IMG/VR virus record: IMGVR_UViG_3300044845_000397
Coordinates: 1 to 28,304 of that record
DNA length: 28,304 bases
Strand: one strand, 5' to 3'
Source of the DNA: a virus
Below are positions 15,766 to 27,100 of the stretch, piece after piece; positions within the stretch are counted from its first letter, which is position 1; each line of letters opens with the position of its first letter. The translations under genes were made by a program, and so were the position numbers. The notes beneath the pieces were generated by a model. That model saw nothing but the letters and a program-made list of their open reading frames with translations, was not told where the DNA came from and made no database searches.

Positions 15766-18042
15766 ATGTCAACTATTAAGTTACGTAGGAGCGCCGTACC
15801 CGGCAGAATACCTACAGTCGAACAGTTAGATCTTGGCGAATTAGCCATTAACACAGCTGACGGCAAAATTTACTTTAAAAAATATGATGCGGGTGCAAAT
15901 ACTGAATCAATTATTGACGTATCAGCAAACTTAGATGCTAACGCGATCTTAGAGCTTTTAAAAGGTGTTGACGGAGCTAACTCAGGCCTCGATGCTGACC
16001 TTTTAGATGGACAGTCAGGTGCATATTACCTAGACTATAATAACTTCACCAACGTCCCTCCAGCCACCTTAGATTTAACTTTAAGTGGCAAAGTAACCGG
16101 TAATGCCTTCTCAAATACTGGCATTATGACACTGTTCACTGAGCTGGCAAATACAGGTGTTACTGCTGGTACATACGGTTCTGCTTCTCTTGTTCCAATT
16201 ATTACTATTGATGAAGATGGTAGAATTACTGTTGCAAATACAGTATCAGTTGCCGGTGTATCGAACACTTACTGGACATCTTCTAATAACACATTTACAA
16301 TTGAAACTGCTGATGGCGGCATTTATGATACCATCATTGAAGAATTTTCTGATATTACAGTAAACGATTTAACTGCAAATAATATCATTGTAAATGGTTT
16401 AGTTGATGGTCGTGATATTGCAGCTGATGGCGCTAAATTAGATTTATTAGAAGATGGTTTAGATCTTACACTAACTGGAAAAGTTACTGGTACCGCTTTT
16501 TCAAACAATGGGATAATGACTCTTGATACAGAGTTAGCAAATACCGGTGTTACTGCAGGAACTTATGGTTCTTCTACTCAAATTCCAGTTATTACCGTCG
16601 ACGAAGATGGTCGTATTACTGTTGCGAACACTACATCGGTTGCAGGTGTAGACGATTTCACATACGCTGACGCAAATAATACTATTACATTAGAAACCGG
16701 TGATGGTTCTGTATTTAATATTCAAACAAAAACAACAGTTGAATTAACTGGTAAAGTTACAGGAACTGCTAATTCATCTTCTGGAACTGTAAGTATTGAT
16801 GTTGAACTTGCAAATACCGGTGTTACTGCAGGCACGTATGGTTCTTCTACTGCAATTCCTATTATTACTATCGATGAAGATGGTAGAATTACTGTTGCAA
16901 ATACTGCATCTGTCTCAGGTGTAGACGATTTTTATTGGACTTCTTCTAACAATACTTTAATATTGCAAACAGGAGATGGAACAGCATACGTAGTTCCAAT
17001 TGAAGACTTTAACAATATTACAGTAAACGATTTAACTGCCAACAACATTATAGTTTCAGGTACGGTTGATGGCCGCGACGTCTCTGTAGACGGTGCTAAA
17101 TTAGATGGTATTGAAGATGGTGCTACAGCAGACCAAACAGCCGCAGATATTCGTGGTCTTGGTTTCTTTGACGTAACAAACGATGGTGGTGGTTCTGGTC
17201 TTGACGCTGATCTTTTAGATGGCCAACATGCTTCTGATATTATTGCTGCAGCAGTTAGCCAATCTGGGGCGCAAATTGGTAACGGTAGAGTAACCATAAC
17301 TGGTAACACAGGTCTCACTGGAACCGGTTCGTTTAATCTTAACGATTTTTCTAATACATCGATTACAATAACTCACGCTGATACTTCATCAGTAGCAAAT
17401 ACTTCAAATGCAAACGGCAACGTAATTACTGGTATTACTTTTGATACCTTTGGGCATACTCAAGCTGTTACGTCAACGGATTTAGATGGTCGTTACTATA
17501 CTGAAACAGAGTTAAACGCTGGCCAATTAGATAACAGATATTACACTGAAACAGAATTAAATGCTGGACAGTTAGATAATCGTTATTATACTGAGACAGA
17601 ACTAAATGCGGGCCAACTAGATAATCGTTACTATACTGAAACTGAAGCAGATTCTAGATTTGTAAATACTACCGGCGATACAATGTCTGGCAGTTTAACT
17701 GTTAATGCAGATATAATTCAAAAAGAATCTAAGTTTATTTCTGAAACGCAGACAACAACGTCTACTTCACAAGCTGCAATATATGCTTTTGCTCATGCTA
17801 CATTTAGTGCAGCAGAAGTTTTAATTACAGCAACAGAAACAACAAAAAAGCATATCACAAAACTACTAATAACGCATAACGGTTCCACTGCAATTGCAAC
17901 CGAATATGGTGTTGTGTATACTAACACTGAATTAGCAGATTACGATGTATCAATTGTCGGTCCGACATTACAAATATTAGCAACTCCAGCTAGTTCAATT
18001 TCTACTACATTTAAAATTGTAGCAACTTTGATTGATGCATAA
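15766..18042 (+). CDS. Repeat-rich tail fibre protein (758 aa)
   Basis: The N-terminus (LRRSAVPGRIPT, then QLDLGELAINTADGKIYFK) matches a common phage fibre anchor domain. Elements GLDADLLDGQ (two) and three repeats of about 90-130 residues follow, starting near 16075, 16471 and 16741. Each carries ELANTGVTAGTYGS and then IDEDGRITVAN or VDEDGRITVAN. A tandem of 15-residue YYTETELNAGQLDNR units (17491-17640) precedes a C-terminal domain of about 110 residues that begins near SKFISETQTTTSTSQ and ends IVATLIDA. The YYTETE repeat is a familiar trimeric shaft motif in phage fibres. A ribosome site AAAGGGA is well placed. The product is presumably a tail fibre that sits beside the larger ones; no self-cleaving domain is visible. 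Confidence 0.9.
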   Translation: MSTIKLRRSAVPGRIPTVEQLDLGELAINTADGKIYFKKYDAGANTESIIDVSANLDANAILELLKGVDGANSGLDADLLDGQSGAYYLDYNNFTNVPPATLDLTLSGKVTGNAFSNTGIMTLFTELANTGVTAGTYGSASLVPIITIDEDGRITVANTVSVAGVSNTYWTSSNNTFTIETADGGIYDTIIEEFSDITVNDLTANNIIVNGLVDGRDIAADGAKLDLLEDGLDLTLTGKVTGTAFSNNGIMTLDTELANTGVTAGTYGSSTQIPVITVDEDGRITVANTTSVAGVDDFTYADANNTITLETGDGSVFNIQTKTTVELTGKVTGTANSSSGTVSIDVELANTGVTAGTYGSSTAIPIITIDEDGRITVANTASVSGVDDFYWTSSNNTLILQTGDGTAYVVPIEDFNNITVNDLTANNIIVSGTVDGRDVSVDGAKLDGIEDGATADQTAADIRGLGFFDVTNDGGGSGLDADLLDGQHASDIIAAAVSQSGAQIGNGRVTITGNTGLTGTGSFNLNDFSNTSITITHADTSSVANTSNANGNVITGITFDTFGHTQAVTSTDLDGRYYTETELNAGQLDNRYYTETELNAGQLDNRYYTETELNAGQLDNRYYTETEADSRFVNTTGDTMSGSLTVNADIIQKESKFISETQTTTSTSQAAIYAFAHATFSAAEVLITATETTKKHITKLLITHNGSTAIATEYGVVYTNTELADYDVSIVGPTLQILATPASSISTTFKIVATLIDA
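16075..17020 (+). repeat. Three GVTAGTYGS / DEDGRITVAN modules
   Basis: Copies begin near 16075, 16471 and 16741 with (D/T/E)LxGKVTGxAxS, then ELANTGVTAGTYGS and DEDGRITVAN. The first and third also share WTSSNNTxxxxTxDG and an ITVNDLTANNIIV tail that the second lacks. Confidence 0.85.
17491..17655 (+). repeat. Tandem 45-base repeats encoding a fibre shaft
   Basis: Three full 45-base units (17491, 17536, 17581) and a partial fourth from 17626 encode RYYTETELNAGQLDN. Third-codon bases differ between copies, so selection on the protein has outlasted the DNA duplication. Confidence 0.9.
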
Positions 18043-18045
18043 AGT

Positions 18046-18053
18046 TATAAATA
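18046..18053 (+). promoter_or_regulatory. T4-type late promoter (TATAAATA) before the giant fibre gene
   Basis: Second exact match to the T4 late consensus, placed four bases after the previous stop. Transcription would begin near 18059, giving a leader of about 43 bases before ATG 18102. Confidence 0.83.
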
Positions 18054-18085
18054 TACCAATATCTAATTTCATAAAAAGCCTAACT

Positions 18086-18091
18086 GGGGAG
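18086..18091 (+). promoter_or_regulatory. Ribosome binding site for the giant fibre gene
   Basis: GGGGAG lies ten bases before ATG 18102 and fixes the start of the giant open frame. Confidence 0.75.
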
Positions 18092-18101
18092 AGTGAACCG
18101 A

Positions 18102-21100
18102 ATGGCGAATAATAAAAAATTCATAGTCAAGAACGGCTTAGAATCGCAAGAAAATGTCGTAATTGGCACAACAACGGACGACGGAGTAAATAAACTCCAA
18201 GTCACTGGAAGCTCAAAGCTTACAGGCGCCGTTGAAGTCACTCAATCAACCGCGGCAACACCTACTGTAAAATTTACTAACAGCGCTGGCCCATCTGCGC
18301 TTATTGCAGAATTTGCTGGTACAAGTCAAAGTGTTAGAATAACTAATTTTTCTGCTGGCGATTATTCAATTCTTAATACCGGACAAAGCAACGGTATTCG
18401 TCTTTTTAATGATACTGCTGGTCTTGATATCCTTTATAATGGTAACACTGATTTAGTATTTAATTCTACTGGTATTGACTTTAAACGTGCTCCAACATAT
18501 CTTGGCAATGTTTTCTGGAATGCAGGTAATGATGGTGCTAACTCTGGTCTTGACGCTGACTTAATTGATGGATTAGATTCTAGCCAATTCCTTCGCTCTG
18601 ACGAAAGCGATACAATGAATGGTAGCCTGATAATTACAGGCAACCTAACCGTTCAAGGTACAACTACTACACTTAGTACTGAAACTATTCTTCTTGCTGA
18701 TAATATTATTACTCTTAATAGTAATTACACTGGAAGTACACCTTCTGAAAACGCAGGTATTGAAGTTGAACGTGGCACACTAGCTAATTCAACATTTCAA
18801 TGGTTAGAAGCTTCTGATAAGTGGGAACTTGGCGGACCATCACTAGGATTGATTCTGGGTGACACTTCTAACCGCCAAGGGGCAATCACATCTTACGCAA
18901 ATTCGTTCATCATAGAGGCCGGAGGTGCATCTGGCGTATCAAGTGGTACAGTACTATTATCAGGTAGATTGTTCGGAACGGCTGCAAATGCAGGTGTAGC
19001 AGCATTCCACAATCCAACAACTAATATTTCATATGGTGAACTGCTATATAATGGTAGTCCTCGTATTCGTTCTGAAAGCGTTGGTGTAACTGCTCTCGGT
19101 AACTCTACAGTACAAGGTACTCTTACTGTTGGAACTGGCAGTGGTGGGGCGTATATTTACTTAGACGGTGCAGGTACAAACGGTACAATTTATTCGTCTG
19201 CTGGTGAAATTGGTTTCTTAAACGCATCTTTAAATTATGCTTTAAAAGTTGATACAGCTGGTGACGTAAGAGTCACAGACAATATCTACGCGCAAAAGTT
19301 TATTGATATTAATAACAACACATATCAAGTTGTGCCATCAGTAACTTCTGTTCTAAATAATATTGATTTAGAAGGTTCACTACGCCACAACGGTGACACT
19401 GATACATTTATTACTTTCCCTACTACAGGCAGAATTGGATTTACATTAGACGGTACTCAATACGGTTTAATGACAAACACTGCTTTCCAGTATACTGGAG
19501 ATGTGATTGCTGATAGATTCTTAGATCGTAGTGATAATGCTTATTATGTAGATCCTGCAAATTCTTCTGTTTTAAATACAGTTGGTATTGATTCCGATTT
19601 ATTCCATAATGGCGACACTGATACTAAGCTTTCATTTGCTACAGACTCAATTACGCTATCAACTGCTAACGTAGTAAGATTAACAGCCAACACAACTGCT
19701 CTTACATCGAGTCTTGATGTTTATGCGCCACGTTATTATGATTCAAATAACAACGCATTCTACTTAGATCCTGCTTCAACGTCAGAATTAAACTCTGCAA
19801 ACTTCTATAGTGCTTCTGCAAACAACGCTATTAACGTTGGTATCAATGCTGCTCAAAGATTCAACATTGACGTTACAAGCAGCCAAGGATATATTCGTTA
19901 TATTCAAAACGAAATAGATGCTACAGATCATTCAGTAAACTTTGAAATTATATCCGGTAGCGGTGGCCTAAATCGTTTTAACTTCAATAAAAATATTGAT
20001 GTTGGATCAAATACTATTACTGGCGGATTCGGTGTATTTACTTCTGGTGCGTATGCTTCTGTTTTCTATGATTACGATAACGAAGCTTTCTTCGCCGACT
20101 TAAACAATACCGGCAATTCTATTAACATTGCGGGTACGGTTCAAGCTGGCAACGGAACTCTTGCGCTTCCTTCATACACGTTTGGTTCTGATACTAACAC
20201 TGGAATGTATAGAGCCGGTGTAGACACAATAGGTTTCTCTGCAGGTGGTAACGACGAATTTAGAATTCTTACAACATATACGTTGTCTCCAGGTTCATCT
20301 CGTGCTCCTATCTTCTATGATAGCGATAATACAGCATACTATGGAGATTTTGCTAGCACATCAGTAATGAATCGTGTTGGTATCGATGATTACATTCAGC
20401 ACAATGGAAACATCACTTCTTACTTCGGTTTCTCAGCAAACAACATCTTTAAGTTGTTTACTAACGGCGCTGAAAGATTAAACATCGATGATAACTCAGC
20501 AGACTTCTCTGTTGATGTTTATGCACCTCGTTATTACGACTCAAACACAATTACTTATTACGGTGATTTTGCTGCAACGTCAGTAATGAACCGCATTGAT
20601 ATTGACGACTATATTCGTCACAATGGAAATACGACTTCTTACTTTGGTTTCTCAGCAAATAACATTTATAAGTTATTTACAAATGGTGTTGAGAGATTAA
20701 ACGTAGATGACGACTCTGCAGATTTCGCAGTTAACGTTTATGCTCCACAATATTACACTAATGATTATTTAATTCACAATGGTGATACAAATACTTATGT
20801 TGGTTTTGATGCTAATGACCAATTCGGTGTATGGACAAACGGTGTAAAACAAATTGCTGTTAATACAACAGCAGTAGCTATTAACCTTAATACAAATATT
20901 ACTGGCGCACTTGATGTTACTGGTAGAGCTACGATTGGCAACAGTTTAACACGCCCAGACAGTCTTGCTGTTTTAGCTAATTCTGCTGCGCGAATTGGTG
21001 GAGCAGATGTTCATCTTCACGTTGCTTCATTAGGTGCTGCTGCAAACTATGCTGTTGCATTGCAATCTGGTCGCCAATCAGATAATGTTAGCTTCCCGTT

Positions 21101-24100
21101 AGTAATGCAACCAAACGGCGGTAACGTTGGTGTTGGTACACTTACAGCCGGAGCAACTCTTACTGTTAATAAGAAAACTGCGCAAGGAAATAACCCATTT
21201 GCGGCAGGTACTTCATTATTCAGTTTAGGTGACGTTGACGTAGTTGATTACAGTATTAGAACAGACTCGTTTGGTAATATCTTCCACGTTAATGATAACG
21301 GCGGAAATCAAATTTGGTACACTTCAAGTGCTGGCGGTTTATTTGCAATTTTAAATACCGGTGATGTTGTTGTTAATAACGATTCAACTACATACGCAGT
21401 AACAGACGCAGCTACAAACTTTATTGCTACCGGAACTGCATCAAATAATAAATTGCACGTCACAGGCAGTATTTCGATGGGATCTATAAATGATGTCATT
21501 AGTATTTACGGTGCAGACGGTGCTAATACAGCAATCACTTCAGCCACATTCCTTGGTGTTAATGAATTAGGATTTAGTGGCGGTGGCGGTTTCTACATGA
21601 ACGATACTGCTACAGTTAGAGTTCGTGGTAATAAAGCCATCTCTACAACTGGTGATATTACTGGTGCCAGATTCATTGATGCAGGTAACAACACTTACAT
21701 CGTAGATCCAGCTGGTACTTCAGTAATGAACCGTATCGATATTGACGATTACATTCGTCATAACGGTGATACTGATAACTACTTTGGCTTTGCAGCTAAC
21801 GATACTTTCAGAGTATTTACTGGTAACGCACAACGCCTAAACATTGATAACGATTCAGCAGATTTTACTGTTAACGTTTATGCACCAATCTTCTATGATA
21901 GCGATAACAATGCTTATTATGGCGATTTCGGTGGAACATCAAACATGTCTCGTATTGATGTTGATGATTATATCCGTCATAGAGGCAACACTGATGCTTA
22001 CTTCGGTTGGGCTGGAAATAACAACTTTAAGTTATTTACAAACGGCACTGAGCGCTTTAACATAGACGCAGACTCTGCTGATTTTGCAATTAACGTTTAC
22101 GCTCCAAGATATTACGATAGTAATGACTCTACTTATTATGTAGATCCAGCTTCAGTATCAATAATGAACAATGTTTCATTTGGTGTTCCTGGTAATGGTT
22201 CAAACGTAAAAGGTCGTTTCTTATCTATTGAAGGCGACACTGACGCTAGTGGCGAAGGTTCAAGTCGTATCTTCTTTGCAGAACATAATTCAACAACTGC
22301 AGATCAAGATAAGTACGGTATGGCTCTTGCATATCGTGGCGGTAATGCAGCTATCAATAGTGTTACAGGCCAGCCAACTACATTAACTGGACTAGGCAAC
22401 GGCGAATGGGGTCTCCTTGGTTATGATAATAGTATAAGCGGCAACTGGGCAATGAGAGGCCCACGTTCATCGGCTTATGTTGAAGCTCGTGGCGATTTCC
22501 GCGCACCTATCTTCTATGATAGCAACAACACCGCATATTACGGTGACTTTGCTTCTACTTCAATAATGAACATTGTTCGTGTTGGCCAACTTCAGGTTGA
22601 TGACGCAACAACATTTATCGATAGCAGAGCGGGTGATTACGGTACTATTCGTGTAGAAGGTACTACTGGTGCAGGTTCATGGGCAGGTTACGCTATTCGT
22701 GATGACTGGGTCTTCATGTCAAACGGCGCAGCGTCTGCCGGTATTTACAATGACACTGACAATGAGTGGGCATTAGAAGCAGCTCAAAACTCTTGGACAA
22801 GATTATACGCTAACGGTGTCCATCAGCTTAGTGCTGAAAACGGTTATGGCTTTGCGCCAACTAGTATGCGTTCACCTATCTTCTATGATAGTGACGATAT
22901 TAACTATTTTGCAAACTTTGCGGCTGGTAACGCAAACAACGCAATCAAAGTAAACGGTAGAATCTTTAGAGAAGGTTTTACTGCTGATAGTGGTTCAACA
23001 AACACATTCTTGCTAGCGCAAGATGAAAACCAATTTATTTGGAACACTGCTACAAACTGGGGTATTTTCTGGGCTACTAACACGTCAGCTGCTTATCGTT
23101 ACACGCCGTTTGGCGATAACATGATTTCGTTTGTCGGTGCTGGAAATTTAAGAGCAGCTATTGACCTTGATAATGGTGCTGCGTATTTCCAAGGTGCTGT
23201 AACAGCAGCTGATTTTAAAATCAACGGTGGTAACGAAGATCTAGGTATCTTAAAAACATACGGATCCGGTCTTGGCGATACAATGATGTTTGACGGTACT
23301 GAGTACTGGGAAAAACGTGTTATTAAAGTAATGCAAGGCGCTGAAGCAAACGCGACAAATACTACTGCAGAATATGTTAAAAATAACAACGGCCCATTTG
23401 CTTCTACATATGCATTAAGAACAAATCAATATCGTACTTTTGATTCTGATTATATTCCAGTTGAACCAGGAGAACAAATTTACGGTGAAATTGCTGTAAG
23501 ATATATTTCTGGATCTGGTGGTCTTGTTTATATGGGTGTTCGCCGCTATGATAAAGACAAACTTGCAATTGCTGGCAATGATGGTATTGAATATTTCGTT
23601 GTTGGTGGCAACAACGTAACAGATACTAACTGGCAAACATTCCGCGGTCATACTACAATTCCTAGTTCACATACTCCGTTTAGTGGATCTGACGGTGGTG
23701 CATGTAAGTATGTTCGTGTAATTGTTCTTATGAACTATCCGAACGCAGGTGGTCCTGCTCTTCGTGAATACGGTCCTCCAGTTTTAAAGCGCGTAAATCA
23801 CTTAAGCAACCTTGTAACAGATTTTGACTTGAGCGTTGGTGGAAATGCAACTATCACTGGTGACTTAACTGTTGATGATATCACATCTGATGTTATCGAC
23901 GCTAACCTATTTAGAGATAGAAGCAACAACGCTTACTACGTAGATCCATACGGATTTACTAATCTGGGTCGTGACACTGGTACAGTAGTAGCAATTACAA
24001 AAACTGGCGCAAGTACTGACAATACATTAATTGTTACAAACACACGCGGTGATCATTCTTACGGTATTACTGGCGAGTTTAGAGTTGAAGGCACTGCTGG

Positions 24101-27100
24101 TACAGATAGACCATCTATTCTATTCTCATCTGGATATAACTCAAATACTTGGTCTGCAGGTTTTGGATTTACTGATAGTAATTTTAGAATTAAATACGAT
24201 CACGGCCATAGAAACGGTAGTTGGGGTACAACTTCTCTTGAAATAGACAGAAGCAGCAACGTTTGGGCTTATGGCTCTATGCGTTCACCTATCTTCTATG
24301 ACAATGATAACACTGGATACTACGGTGACTTTGCATCAACATCTAACTTAAACGCTTTAAATGCTGAAGCTACTACAGTTCGTCATCTTAACTTTAAAGG
24401 TGAAGGCGGCGATAGTGGTGTAGGTACTCGTGCTTACTCTATCTATCAAGAAGCTGGAGCTTGGTCATTCCCATATCCAGATTTAAGAATTGCATTCCAC
24501 ACTGGTATTAAGTTTGGAGCAAATTCAGGCTATCAAGGCATGCGTTTTTATGATGATTATACTATGGTCACGCAGGTCATGTCTATCAACAATGCTAATG
24601 ACGCGCTTGGTGCTAATAACGTTTACGTTAATAACAGTTTGCAAGCTGGTAGTTCATTAAGAGCTCCAATCTTCTATGATTCAAATGACACTAATTATTA
24701 TGGTGACTTTGCATCAACATCTGTTGTTAACGTTCTAAGAGCTAACCAACTACAACTTGATGGTTCTACATATACTATCGATTCTGTGTCTGATGATTAT
24801 GGTTCTATTGCAGTAAACGGATATAGAAACGGTTGGGCTGGTTACTCTATTAATAATCAGTGGGTGTTTATGTCAAGTGGTCCAGGTAATGCTGGTATCT
24901 ACAACGATGTTAACAATCAATGGGCTATTTTAGCTGCGCAAACTTCAGATGTTCAAATCTTCTTCAATGGAACATGGGAAGAGCGTTCACGTTCTGGATT
25001 TATGGAAGCTCGCGGATCTTACCGTGCACCAATCTTCTATGATTCAGATAACACAGCGTATTTAATTGATGGTAACGGCACATCAAGACTCTTAAACCTT
25101 AACGTTGATAACGTAATTGGTGGTAGCGTTAATGGATATTCTGAATTACTCTTAAGCAGAGATAACAGAACAATTGCGCCAAGTGAAGATCCGGCTGCCA
25201 GAATGCGTTTTGGTTTTACATCTTGGGCTAACAACGATTCGGCACCATATGCCGATTACTTGCATTTAAGATCTTATACAGATGCGTCTGGTGGTTCAGA
25301 TAATCTTATAACATTCCTAAAATCCGGTATTGGAATGCGTATTAGGCAACAAACTTGGGGTTCTGGAACTGCGTATTCTACTGTTAGAAACGTTACAATT
25401 TATAACGAAAACCCAGGCGCTGGAAATGATTTGTATGCTTCTATCTATTATGATAGCAATGATACTTCATATCGTGTAGATCCTACCGATACATCCATTA
25501 TAAGATATCTAAAAGTTAATACAGCGGGTTCAAGCTCAGGAACTCGTGCGTTAACTATTAAATCTGACGGACAAGCAGAAATTAACTTCGGGGCTTATCC
25601 CGGAAATTGGACATCCGCGCTGCAAATTCAGAATAACAACAATACTGACTTTGTGTGGATTTCTCCTCTTGATGATGGACAAAATGCAAGATTTAGAACT
25701 GGTGGGTCTGGCTTAGATATCTATACAGATGGTGGTTCTGGTGATGCTGGTACTTATTCAGCATTTATTGGTTCTGGATCTGTTCGTTCATCAATCTTCT
25801 ACGATCTAGATAATACGGGGTATTACTTAAATCTAAACGGTTCTTCAAACCATGCTGGTGATTTTAGAACTGATCAGTTTTATGCTCGTGGTTGGTTCCG
25901 CAATGATAACAGCGGCACTGGTCTTTATAACCAAGCTACTGCGATGCATTGGTATTCTGATACAAGTTCACGTTTTAGATTATACAGTACCACATCTACA
26001 TCACAGATTTTGATGGCTACAGCAGGTGATGTTGCACGTGGTTATGTTTATGCTGAAAACGATAATAGCATTGGTTTCCTTAACAACGGCGGAAGCTGGC
26101 GCATGCGAATCGTTAGCGGCGATTGGATAGACGTTGGTGGTTCAAGCATTCGTGCGCCGATATTCTATGACAACCAAGATACAACTTATTACGTAGATCC
26201 TAACAGCAGTGCTAGAATAGCAACAGTAGGCGTTGGTCTTGCTGCCAACAACGGCGGTAAACTAAGCGTAACTGGCGGACATGGCGATTCTAATATTAGA
26301 GTAACTGCTCAAGGTAACCAATTAGGTTCTGGTGTTACTTCATCTATGCATTGGTGGGTGTCTGAACCCGGCGTTACATGGAACGAAGGTGGTTTCGGAT
26401 TTAACGTAACCAACGATGGTGGTACTCCATCTGGCTTTGGACGTCCTAATACGTCTTATGGCCAAGGCTACATGAGATATACTACTGGCGGCGATATTGT
26501 TGTTTATAACACAAACACGTCTGGTACAAGATTCCAAAATATGGAATTCCTTTCAAACGGAACTGTGTATGCAAACAACTATCTAACTGGCGGCAACAGT
26601 CTTCGTGCTCCTATCTTTTACGATAGTCAAGACACTGGGTATTATAGCGATCCAAATGGCGGCAGTAGATTAAACACTACGGAAAATATTGGCAGAGTTG
26701 GATTTAGTAATTACCTTGTAAGCCGTAATGAAGGCGGCATGATGGGTAGCTACAACGCTACTGGTACTGCAGATAAGGTAATCTGGACTATCGGTGAAAG
26801 CTGGCCTCTTGGTAACATGTATGGTCTTGCTTATTCTTACGGCGGTTTTGGACCATTTGGAACTCAACATAAGCTTGTACTGAGAGAAAACGGCTCTACA
26901 TCTACACAATTTGGTTTTGGCGGCAATATGTATGTTGCGGGTTCTGGCGCAGCCCAAAACGACTTCCGTGCTCCTATCTTCTATGACTCAAATGATACTG
27001 CGTATTATTTTGATGGTGCAAGCGTAAACTCTACACGATTCGAAGGTGTGAGTAATAGAACAAAAGCAATGATGGGTCTACCAGGTAGAACCGGATTTAG

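Noticed and set aside
17491-17655. Regular 45-base repeats as a possible CRISPR array
   Set aside because: There are no spacers; the units are contiguous, in frame, and encode a known fibre shaft pattern.
21485-21492. TATAAATG inside the giant gene as another late promoter
   Set aside because: It has one mismatch, lies inside a coding region and has no gene start behind it.
21844-22065. Short plus-strand frames inside the giant fibre region
   Set aside because: The longer frame from 18102 runs through them with conserved repeats; the short ones have no domains and unlikely composition.
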